Assembly (NCBI RefSeq): GCF_022419205.1
Contig: NZ_JAJOZU010000001.1
Span: 310,001 to 374,000 of the forward strand
DNA from: Thermomonas alba
GTDB lineage: Bacteria > Pseudomonadota > Gammaproteobacteria > Xanthomonadales > Xanthomonadaceae
Length of the DNA: 64,000 bases
Direction of reading: 5' to 3'
Position numbers and translations under genes: made by a program. Shown one piece after another: positions 24,188 through 30,964 of the stretch (positions are counted from its first letter, which is position 1; each line of letters opens with the position of its first letter). The notes beneath the pieces are model-generated. The model searched no databases and was not told the DNA's origin. It saw only the letters and a list, made by a program, of their open reading frames with translations.

Positions 24188-24724
24188 TCAGATGTCGTAC
24201 TTGACGAACCAGTCGTTCAGCTCGGTATAGGCCGGTAGGGTGCAATAGATGTTCACCGGCGCCAGAAACTTGTTCGTCCCGGAAGGTGTCCACTCGGCGA
24301 TCGCCTGCGCCCCTGAGTTCGGCAGGCTGATCGGGTTGCCTGCATTGGGAGCGTAGACGCTTGCGCCGCTTTCTCCGTAGAAACCTTCGTTCAAGGTGCA
24401 GGAAATGGTGCGACCGGTGCCGGCGTAGCGTCGCGCCCAGATGGCGACATAGCTCACTGCGCCATTGTTTGCACCAAGAATGGCATATGCATCGGCCGGC
24501 AGGTTGCACACCACATCCACCGAGGAGTTGGTCTTGTTGATCAGCCGGTTCTCGGTGCGCGTCAGCTTGCTGTCGCTGACGGCATCCACGCCGTGACAGG
24601 TCGCGCCCGCGTTCTGGTAGAAGGAGCGGGTAGCTGCCGCGGCCGGGGTCGAGTAAAGCAGGCCGCAGGCCAGGGCCAGCGCGCCATACAGGGCGGTCTT
24701 GGTGACGAGGTTGCTGGTGCACAT
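24188..24724 (-). CDS. Secreted four-cysteine protein of unknown function, first gene of the lasso operon
   Basis: This 178-residue protein has a clear signal peptide (hydrophobic ALYGALALACGLLYSTPAAAA, cleavage near residue 31). The mature part has Cys43, Cys73, Cys109 and Cys161, possibly two disulfides, and many short beta-strand-like segments (AYAILGANNGAVSYVAIWARRY, TISCTLNEGFYG). I know no function; it looks like a small secreted beta-rich domain. ATG 24724 has GGGAGGGAA upstream, and the longer frame from 24808 would bury the signal peptide. As leader gene of the precursor operon it may be a binding partner, carrier or immunity factor, which is inference. Confidence 0.75.
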   Translation of the reverse strand: MCTSNLVTKTALYGALALACGLLYSTPAAAATRSFYQNAGATCHGVDAVSDSKLTRTENRLINKTNSSVDVVCNLPADAYAILGANNGAVSYVAIWARRYAGTGRTISCTLNEGFYGESGASVYAPNAGNPISLPNSGAQAIAEWTPSGTNKFLAPVNIYCTLPAYTELNDWFVKYDI

Positions 24725-24817
24725 ATGGGTATTCCCTCCCGGTGGATTGGCATGTGTGGGGGTCGGCAGTCCGTAAGAACACCAACGTTGTCGCCCTGGC
24801 AGGCGCATGGGCGGCGC

Positions 24818-24830
24818 ATCGGTGACCGAT
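24818..24830. promoter_or_regulatory. 13-bp palindrome in the divergent lasso intergenic region
   Basis: ATCGGT-G-ACCGAT is a perfect 6+1+6 inverted repeat near the predicted transcription start of the - strand operon and upstream of the cyclase gene. It is a reasonable operator for a dimeric regulator. No regulator gene is found in the cluster, so the protein would come from elsewhere. Confidence 0.45.
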
Positions 24831-24842
24831 CAACCCAACCCT

Positions 24843-24871
24843 ATTTAGATCCTGATAAGCTCGCTCGTCAA
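24843..24871 (-). promoter_or_regulatory. Possible promoter of the lasso precursor operon
   Basis: On the - strand TTGACG (-35, 24871-24866, five of six) is followed by 17 bases and CTAAAT (-10, 24848-24843, a poor match). The segment is AT-rich compared with the flanks. The secreted-protein ATG is about 120 bases downstream, leaving a fairly long leader. Confidence 0.4.
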
Positions 24872-24920
24872 GCGGAACTTTGTGACAGCGGAGCGGCGGC
24901 AGGCCAGGGACGAGGTGCGG

Positions 24921-26789
24921 ATGCGCGGGGTGGTGGGGGAGTTTCGGCTGGACGGTGGCCAGACCGCCGCGGGGGGTGGGCCGAGCTTTACTGGAGATGA
25001 CGGCTGGCGCTCACCGGAGGGTGCGCTCGCGGTGCGTCGCTGGGGAGCGCCGGTCGCCGGGGATGGGCTGGGCTGGCGGCAGGATCCCGCGACTGGCCTG
25101 CTGCTGGTGGCGGATGCCGCGCTGTATGACGCCGATCGCCTGTGCCGCGCGCTGGAGGCGCCCGCGGACGAGGCGCGTGCGCCGCTGTCGCTGCTGCTGC
25201 GTGCCTGGCAGCGCTGGGGCGAGGGCCTGTTGGAGCATCTGGATGGCGACTTCGCGCTGCTGGTGTGCGACGGGCACCGGCGCCAGGTGTTCGCGGCGGT
25301 CGATCCGGTCGGCATGCGCTCGCTGTTCTACCGCTTCGATCCGGCGCGCGGGATCGTGTTCGGCTCCACGCCCGAGGCGGTGGCCGAATGGTGCGGGCTG
25401 GATGCGCGGATTCCGGAGCACCGCCTGCTGGAGCCGCTGTTCGGCGCCGAGCAGCTGGCGCATCGTGAGCCTGAGATCGCCGGAGTGGACCGGCTGCCGG
25501 CCGCGCACATGCTCACCGCCGGGCCGGGGCGTCTGCAGGTGCGGCGCTGGTGGCGGCCCGGCCAGCGCAATCCCGGACTGGCGGCGGACGACCTCGACGG
25601 CTGGACGGAAGGGGTGCGCTGGCATCTGGCCGAGGCGGTGCGCAAGCGGTTGGCGGATGGCGTGCAGGCCGGCGTCCAGTTCAGCGGCGGTCTCGATTCG
25701 GCCGCGGTGCTGGCCTTGGCGCAGCGGCACGCATCCGCGCGCGTGCGCGCCTTTTCCCTGGTGGATCATGGGCGGCCGGATTGCCCCGAGACCCGCGCCA
25801 TCGAAGCCACGCTGGCATTCACTGGGGTGCCCGCGCAAGTGGTCGATCTGGCCGATCCGCAGGCATCGATCGCGCAGGCGCGCGCGGCCACCGCGCTACT
25901 GCCGCGCTTCATCTACGGGCGCAACGGATTTCTGCCCCTGTTCGAGCGGCAGGCGGCGACTGCCGGCGTCCAGGTGATGATGAACGGCCTGGATGGCGAC
26001 CTGCTGTTTTTCTACGAGGATCTGCTGGAGCGTCAGGTGCGTGCCGGGCGCGGCGAGGCCCTGCGTAATGCCCGGCTGCAGGATGCGCTCTCGATCGAGC
26101 CTTGGATGGAAGCGGAAGTGCGGCGCCTGCGCGTGAGCAGCCGTCTGCCCTGGTGGCTGCGCGAGCGTATCCGCGATCTGCGCGCGCACCTGGAAGTGGC
26201 GCCCCGCCTACACGCGGCCTGTCTGAATCAGCAGACCATCGCGCGCTTCGAGCTGCGTGCGCGCATGCGCGACTATCTGGCGTCGCTACGCCGGCCGCGT
26301 CCGCCGGCTTCTGGCGTGCCTACCGAGAGCTTCATGGGGCTGATCACGCAAGAGGGCATCGCCCGCTTCCAGCAGCGCATGCGGCATGCCGGGATCGAAA
26401 TGCGCTGCCCGCTGCTGGATCGGGCCCTGATCGAGTTCGCGGCCTGGCTGCCGCTGGAGTTTCGCCTGCGCGAGGGACATCTGAAATGGATCATGCGGCG
26501 TGCGGTCGCGCCGCTGCTGCCGGCCGAGGTGGTTTGGCGCGGCGATAAGCTGCATCTCGGCTCGCACTTCGACCGCCTCATGCTGCAGCCGGTGCTGGAG
26601 GGCATGGTGCGGAGTTTCGAGCGCGGCAGTGGCCCGGCGGTTGCATCCTGGGTGGATCGCCCGCGCTTTCTGCACATGGCTCGGCGCTGGCAGGCGGGCC
26701 ACCTGGACGGCGTCTGGCAACTGCGCGTGCTGGTGCTGCTGGAGCACTGGCTGCAGCACAATGCGGACAAAGTGGCTTGGGCGCATTGA
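24921..26789 (+). CDS. Lasso peptide cyclase C (asparagine synthetase-like)
   Basis: This 622-residue asparagine-synthetase homologue has an N-terminal Ntn-like domain that lacks the catalytic Cys2 (it begins MRGVVGEFRL). The synthetase domain has the pyrophosphate loop SGGLDS at residues 255-260. Lasso cyclases adenylate the ring Glu or Asp and join it to the core N-terminus without glutamine, so loss of Cys2 fits. Here the substrate would be Glu8 of the core. ATG 24921 is preferred; an upstream GTG at 24882 would add 13 charged residues. It is followed 13 bases later by the exporter. The true AsnB-like protein at 8055 keeps Cys2, a useful contrast. Confidence 0.9.
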   Translation: MRGVVGEFRLDGGQTAAGGGPSFTGDDGWRSPEGALAVRRWGAPVAGDGLGWRQDPATGLLLVADAALYDADRLCRALEAPADEARAPLSLLLRAWQRWGEGLLEHLDGDFALLVCDGHRRQVFAAVDPVGMRSLFYRFDPARGIVFGSTPEAVAEWCGLDARIPEHRLLEPLFGAEQLAHREPEIAGVDRLPAAHMLTAGPGRLQVRRWWRPGQRNPGLAADDLDGWTEGVRWHLAEAVRKRLADGVQAGVQFSGGLDSAAVLALAQRHASARVRAFSLVDHGRPDCPETRAIEATLAFTGVPAQVVDLADPQASIAQARAATALLPRFIYGRNGFLPLFERQAATAGVQVMMNGLDGDLLFFYEDLLERQVRAGRGEALRNARLQDALSIEPWMEAEVRRLRVSSRLPWWLRERIRDLRAHLEVAPRLHAACLNQQTIARFELRARMRDYLASLRRPRPPASGVPTESFMGLITQEGIARFQQRMRHAGIEMRCPLLDRALIEFAAWLPLEFRLREGHLKWIMRRAVAPLLPAEVVWRGDKLHLGSHFDRLMLQPVLEGMVRSFERGSGPAVASWVDRPRFLHMARRWQAGHLDGVWQLRVLVLLEHWLQHNADKVAWAH

Positions 26790-26802
26790 GGGCGCATTGA
26801 GC

Positions 26803-28497
26803 ATGAGGACGGGGCTTGCGCATACGTGGCGTGCCTATGCGGCGTGGCTGCGTCCGTATGCTCCATCCTTGGGGCTGGCGCTGCTGCTGATGCTGGTGCA
26901 GAGCATCGCGACCCTGGTGCAGCCGTGGCTGGGCGGGCAGGTGGTGGCGCGCTTGCTGCGCGCGCAGGGCGTCGGCTTGCTGCTGTGGGGGCTATTCATT
27001 GCATTCGCTGCCCAGGCCGTCCTGGGTTATGTCACGGCGATGCAGCTACAGAAAGTCAACGGCCGATTGGTGGCCGAGGCGGGCAGTCGCGTGTATGCCC
27101 ATTTGCAGGCCTTGCCGCTGAGCTGGCATCACGCCCGTCGGCGCGGCGAGGTGTTGGCGCTGCTGACCGGGGACATCCACCGGATCGGGGATTTCCTCAC
27201 CGGCACCCTGCTGCCGCTGTTGCCGCTGCTGGTGACGTTGGTGGGCGCCTGGCTGGTGATGTGGCATCTGGCACCCCTCATCGCCTGGGCGGTCGCGCTG
27301 ATGCTGCCGTTGATCGTGTTGCTGCTCAAGCTCGCCGGCCGTCGTTTGCGCCCGCTGGGGCAGGCCACCGTACAGGCGTGGGCCGCGCTATCCGGCTTGG
27401 CCGAGCAGAATCTGGAGCTTTTACCGGTGCTCAAGGCTTTTGCCACCGAAGCGCTGGAGGAGCGCCGGTATCGCGAGGGAGCGTACCGGCTGGCGGCAGC
27501 GCAGCTGCGCCAGGTGCGCTGGCAGGGCGCGATCCTGCCGCTGACGCAGATCGTGGGGGCCGGATTGGTGCTGGCGCTGTTGGGGGTGGCTGGGCAGCAG
27601 GTCGTGGCGGGCCGATTGCAGGTCGGTGGGCTGGTCAGCGTGTTTTTGTATGGGATGGTGTTGGTGAATCCGCTGAGCCAGCTGGCCAGCGTCTACGGGC
27701 AGGCGCAGACGGCCCGCGGCGCCGCGCAGCGTCTGCTGGACGTGATGCAAACGGCACCCGAGGCGGACGCGGGCGATGTCGATGCCGTTCCTGCTGGCGG
27801 CGATCTCGTGTTCGATCGTGTCGACTTCGCTTATCCGGGGCGCCCGCCGCTATTCAGCGATTTCTCCTTGCGCATCCGGGCCGGGGAGACGCTGGCCATC
27901 ACCGGGCCCAATGGAGCAGGCAAGAGCACGTTGGCGCACCTGCTGCTGCGCCTGCATGAGCCCCAGCGTGGCCAGATTTGCATCGGCGGGATACCACTGG
28001 CCCGTTTTCGTCTGAGCGCGCTGCGCGGTGGGATTGGGCTGGTATCGCAGCAGGTCTTGCTATGGCATGCCTCGATTCGCGACAACATCGCCTATGGGCG
28101 CGTGGATGCAGACCAGGCGGCGATCGAGCGGGCCGCGCGCGCAGCCCGCGCGCACGACTTCATCCAGGCCCTGCCGCAGGGCTATGACACCGTGATTGGC
28201 GACCAGGGTGTGCGCCTGTCGGGCGGGCAGAGGCAGCGCATCGCCCTGGCGCGGGCGCTGCTCAAGGACCCGCCGATTCTGATTCTGGATGAGGCGACCG
28301 CAATGTTCGATCCTGCGGGGGAGGCCGAATTCATCGCCGAATGCCGTGAAGTCCTGCGCGAACGCACCGTGCTGCTGATCACCCACCGTCCGGCCAGCCT
28401 GGCGCTGGCGGATCGGGTCATCCGGCTCGCGCACGGGCGCTGGGAGGCGCTGGAAAAAATCGGTGATCGTCATCCCGATTCTGCTAGCAGCGTTTAG
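26803..28497 (+). CDS. ABC transporter, lasso peptide exporter D
   Basis: This 564-residue half-transporter has an N-terminal six-helix transmembrane domain (residues about 20-300) and a C-terminal ATPase. Walker A is GPNGAGKS (368-375), the signature is LSGGQ (472-476) and Walker B is ILILDEATAMFD. It matches the McjD-type exporters, which pump the finished lasso peptide out and confer self-immunity. ATG 26803 lies 13 bases after the cyclase stop codon; the frame is open further upstream but overlaps the cyclase. Being next to C makes the export role likely, though a lipid or glycan flippase is possible in a polysaccharide setting. Confidence 0.88.
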   Translation: MRTGLAHTWRAYAAWLRPYAPSLGLALLLMLVQSIATLVQPWLGGQVVARLLRAQGVGLLLWGLFIAFAAQAVLGYVTAMQLQKVNGRLVAEAGSRVYAHLQALPLSWHHARRRGEVLALLTGDIHRIGDFLTGTLLPLLPLLVTLVGAWLVMWHLAPLIAWAVALMLPLIVLLLKLAGRRLRPLGQATVQAWAALSGLAEQNLELLPVLKAFATEALEERRYREGAYRLAAAQLRQVRWQGAILPLTQIVGAGLVLALLGVAGQQVVAGRLQVGGLVSVFLYGMVLVNPLSQLASVYGQAQTARGAAQRLLDVMQTAPEADAGDVDAVPAGGDLVFDRVDFAYPGRPPLFSDFSLRIRAGETLAITGPNGAGKSTLAHLLLRLHEPQRGQICIGGIPLARFRLSALRGGIGLVSQQVLLWHASIRDNIAYGRVDADQAAIERAARAARAHDFIQALPQGYDTVIGDQGVRLSGGQRQRIALARALLKDPPILILDEATAMFDPAGEAEFIAECREVLRERTVLLITHRPASLALADRVIRLAHGRWEALEKIGDRHPDSASSV

Positions 28498-28527
28498 ACT
28501 GGGGTGACCTGCAGGGAAGGCAGACCG

Positions 28528-29652
28528 ATGCTCTCGAAGTTCCAGGGGTTCGATGTGATCTGGATGCTGGCGGCGTTCCTCCTCACCGCCGGCCTGCTGT
28601 GGGCGTTGCAGCCGCTGGCGCGCCGGTGGAACCTGCTGGACCATCCGGCCGGGCGCAAGGACCACGCGGTGCCGACCCCGATCACCGGCGGCATCGCGAT
28701 TTTCCTCGCGGTGCTGGTGATGTTTTTCTGGACCGGCGCCAGCAGCCCGGCCGCCCATTCCTTCCTGGCGGCTTCCGCCCTGCTGATCGTGCTCGGCGTG
28801 CTGGATGACCTGTACGACCTGCGCTGGTACTGGCGGATCCTCGGACAGACCTTGGCCGCGCTGCTGATCATCTACTGGGGCGGAGTGCGGGTGGAATACA
28901 TCGGCCCGGTGTTTGGCATGAGCCCGACCGCGCTGGGCTGGCTGTCGGTGCCGTTCACCGTCTTCGCCACCCTCGGCGTGATCAATGCGATGAACATGAT
29001 CGACGGTGCCGACGGCCTGTGCGGCCTGCTCGGGCTGGCGGCGCTGGCGATGCTGACGGCGGCGGCGATCTATTCTGGCAATGATCTGCTGGCCGCGCGG
29101 CTATCGGTGCTGGTCGGCGCGCTGGCTGGCTTTCTGCTGTGGAACATGCGCCTGCCATGGCGGCCACGCGCCAAGGTGTTCCTGGGTAATGCCGGTAGCG
29201 CGATGCTGGGGCTGGTGATCGCCTGGATCAGTTTCCGCCTCACCCAGGAGCCCAAGCATCCGGTAATCCCGGTGCTGGCGCTGTGGATGCTGCCGATTCC
29301 GGTGATGGACTGCCTGGTGCTGATCGTGCGTCGCCTGCAGGAAGGCCGCTCGCCGTTCTCGGCCGGCCGCGACCATATTCATCACATCATGCAGGATGCC
29401 GGTTTTGGCCCGACCCGCGCTGCGGTGCATCTGGCCTGGGTCAGCCTGCTGCTTGGGTTCACCGCGGCCTGGCTCAAGCGCATGCAGGTGCCGCCGCCGC
29501 TGCTGCTGCTGGCCTTCGCGCTGCTGTGCGTGGGATGGTATGCGCTCACGGTGCGCCGCGAGCGCGCGGTGGCTTTCTTCCGCCGTCTGCGGCGTGCGCC
29601 GGCTGCCTGCCCGCAGCGCCAGGCCTCGCTGCCGCTGCCGGAAGTGGAGTAG
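28528..29652 (+). CDS. wecA: Undecaprenyl-phosphate GlcNAc-1-phosphate transferase (WecA-like)
   Basis: This polytopic protein of 374 residues belongs to the MraY/WecA family. Diagnostic pieces are DHPAGRKDHAVPTPITGGIAIF, the cytoplasmic DDLYDLRW, the Mg-binding NMIDGADGLCG, and the substrate-binding GRDHIHHIM in the last loop. It transfers a GlcNAc-1-P type sugar phosphate to undecaprenyl phosphate, starting the lipid-linked repeat unit built by the glycosyltransferases upstream. ATG 28528 was chosen over ATG 28504 because the hydrophobic helix follows soon after it. The exact sugar (GlcNAc, QuiNAc or FucNAc) is not provable here. Confidence 0.9.
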   Translation: MLSKFQGFDVIWMLAAFLLTAGLLWALQPLARRWNLLDHPAGRKDHAVPTPITGGIAIFLAVLVMFFWTGASSPAAHSFLAASALLIVLGVLDDLYDLRWYWRILGQTLAALLIIYWGGVRVEYIGPVFGMSPTALGWLSVPFTVFATLGVINAMNMIDGADGLCGLLGLAALAMLTAAAIYSGNDLLAARLSVLVGALAGFLLWNMRLPWRPRAKVFLGNAGSAMLGLVIAWISFRLTQEPKHPVIPVLALWMLPIPVMDCLVLIVRRLQEGRSPFSAGRDHIHHIMQDAGFGPTRAAVHLAWVSLLLGFTAAWLKRMQVPPPLLLLAFALLCVGWYALTVRRERAVAFFRRLRRAPAACPQRQASLPLPEVE

Positions 29653-29669
29653 CCGGCCCGGTCACTCCA
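29645..29669. terminator. Stem-loop at the wecA/TPR convergent junction
   Basis: TGGAGT and ACTCCA form a 6-bp stem around a GC-rich 13-base loop, covering the wecA stop codon and the last codons of the convergent TPR gene. No U-tract follows. A weak terminator is possible. Confidence 0.3.
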
Positions 29670-30519
29670 ACTGGTCGGCGGCCCAGGCCGCGTCCAGCGC
29701 TTCCATCGCGTCCAGTGGCTTGCACTTGGCGGCCTTCTCATAGGCCGCGGCGGCAGCGTCTTCATTGCGCCGCTCGTCCAGCAACAGCAGGATGTTGCCA
29801 TGCTCGACGTGTGTGATCGGCGAGGCCGGGGTCAGCTTCAGCGCGGTGGCGATGTGCTTTTCGGCTTCCGCGGCCTTGGCGCCGTAGGTCAGGCCGGCCA
29901 GCATCGTGCCGATCTTGCTGACGATCTCGGCGTGGTACACCGCCAGCGCGGTATGCGCCTCGGCATGCTTGGGGGCCAGCTCCAGCGCGGTGTCCAGCGC
30001 CGTGCGCACCTTTCCGGCGATGCCCATTTTGAGCGCCTTGGCGATCGACAGGCCCTGGCTGTAGCGGCCGAGCGCGAACGCCAGCCGATAGTGGCTGTTG
30101 GCTTCTTCCGGTAGCGCCTGCACCGCCGCTTCCGCCAGTTCGGCGGCGCGCTGGAAGCGGCGGAGCTTTTCGTCGTCGTCCTCCACCAGGTAGGTGGCGT
30201 GGATGCCGATCGCCTTCACCGCTACCGAAGCACCGACCGGCCCCAGCGCTTCGCCCGCGCTGAATGCGGTCTGGAAGTCGCCGCGATGGAAGGCGCGCCA
30301 GGCTTCTTGCAATGCGCTTGCCAGCGCCTCGGCCTCGAGCTTCGGGGCGGCTTTGCCCGCCGCTTTCAGGAGCGCCGCGGCGCGTTTGACATCGGGGTAG
30401 GGCTCGGTGTCGCCGGCATGCAGCTTGGGCCAGGCTTTCTTCAGCGCATCTCCGGGATAGGCGTAGGGCGTGGCATCGAAGGGGAACGGCGCCCAGGCGG
30501 ACGATGTCTTGCGGGCCAT
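29662..30519 (-). CDS. Conserved TPR-repeat protein of unknown function
   Basis: This 285-residue cytoplasmic protein starts MARKTSSAWAPFPFDATPYAYPG. From about residue 70 on it consists of helix pairs typical of tetratricopeptide repeats (AEAAVQALPEEANSHYRLAFALGRYSQGLSIAKALKMG; TALELAPKHAEAHTALAVYHAEI; IATALKLTPASPITHVEHGNILLLL). TPR proteins act as protein-binding scaffolds; no enzymatic motif is visible. The start at 30519 has AGGAG upstream. The longer frame to 30810 runs through non-coding-looking sequence and is rejected. It has no clear functional link to its neighbours. Confidence 0.8.
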   Translation of the reverse strand: MARKTSSAWAPFPFDATPYAYPGDALKKAWPKLHAGDTEPYPDVKRAAALLKAAGKAAPKLEAEALASALQEAWRAFHRGDFQTAFSAGEALGPVGASVAVKAIGIHATYLVEDDDEKLRRFQRAAELAEAAVQALPEEANSHYRLAFALGRYSQGLSIAKALKMGIAGKVRTALDTALELAPKHAEAHTALAVYHAEIVSKIGTMLAGLTYGAKAAEAEKHIATALKLTPASPITHVEHGNILLLLDERRNEDAAAAAYEKAAKCKPLDAMEALDAAWAADQLE

Positions 30520-30847
30520 GCGGCAGGCTCCTGATCGGCTCAGGTTTGCAGCATCCAACGCCGGGCGATCACTGGCAAGAGGGTGGGCGACAGGGTAGTG
30601 TGAGTGTGCCGGGATCGCGCCCGGCACCAGGGCCGTTCGATGGGGCGCAGCATGCAGGACCGCCGACGATCGCATCCGCATCCTTTTCCGCTGCTCGGGT
30701 TTCGGCCGACGCCGCGCCATCTTTGGCTGGCTGCGCTCGGGGTGCTGGCCGCGCTGCGCCGGCGTACGCGCGGCGCTCGCAAGCGCTGATGGCCAGATGC
30801 TTTCAGACAAAGCGTCTGCCGGCTGGCCCTGCGAGAGCCTTCGCGGC
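30520..30847. other. Gene-free stretch between the TPR gene and tRNA-Leu
   Basis: No convincing gene was found. A + frame at 30604-30789 encodes only a short Arg-rich peptide. At 30606-30627 a perfect 8-bp inverted repeat (GTGCCGGG / CCCGGCAC, six-base loop) forms a stable hairpin about 220 bases downstream of the tRNA; it has no U-tract but could end the tRNA transcript. Confidence 0.5.
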
Positions 30848-30934
30848 TGGTGCCGGAGGTGGGACTCGAACCCACACGCTTTTGAGGGCGGCGGATTTTG
30901 AGTCCGCTGCGTCTACCGATTCCGCCACTCCGGC
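30848..30934 (-). tRNA. tRNA-Leu, anticodon CAA
   Basis: This 87-base tRNA lies on the - strand, with encoded CCA at 30848-30850. The acceptor stem GCCGGAG pairs with CTCCGGC and the discriminator is A. The anticodon loop is CTCAAAA, giving CAA, which reads UUG. The long variable arm and the T-arm GGTTCGAGTCC support leucine. It lies downstream of the MetX-family gene on the same strand but has its own -10 box. Confidence 0.95.
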
Positions 30935-30944
30935 GCGGATGCGC

Positions 30945-30950
30945 AGTATA
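30945..30950 (-). promoter_or_regulatory. -10 box of tRNA-Leu
   Basis: TATACT on the - strand, 11 bases before the tRNA 5' end and five of six consensus bases. The -35 region is poor and overlaps the end of the MetX-family gene. Confidence 0.45.
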
Positions 30951-30964
30951 GCCGAGTCGCGGGT

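Larger units (their letters stand above)
21767..28497. other. Lasso peptide biosynthetic gene cluster (A, B1, B2, K, C, D plus two unknowns)
   Basis: All parts needed for a lasso peptide are present: precursor (23386), RRE protein B1 (23096), leader peptidase B2 (22620), cyclase C (24921) and exporter D (26803). There is also an HPr-kinase-like protein (21767). Two genes of unknown function (23561 and 24188) lead the precursor operon. The - strand operon and the + strand C-D pair diverge from an intergenic region at 24725-24920. B is split into B1 and B2, whereas in microcin J25 and capistruin it is one protein. No isopeptidase or TonB-dependent receptor gene is seen nearby. Confidence 0.9.

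Noticed and set aside
24921-26789. Plain asparagine synthetase
   Set aside because: It lacks the Cys2 glutaminase nucleophile and stands beside a lasso precursor, B1, B2 and an exporter.
30604-30789. Small + frame ending in a hydrophobic stretch and Arg tail, somewhat like a sorting signal
   Set aside because: Only 61 residues, no convincing start context and no sorting motif such as PEP; not supported as a gene.
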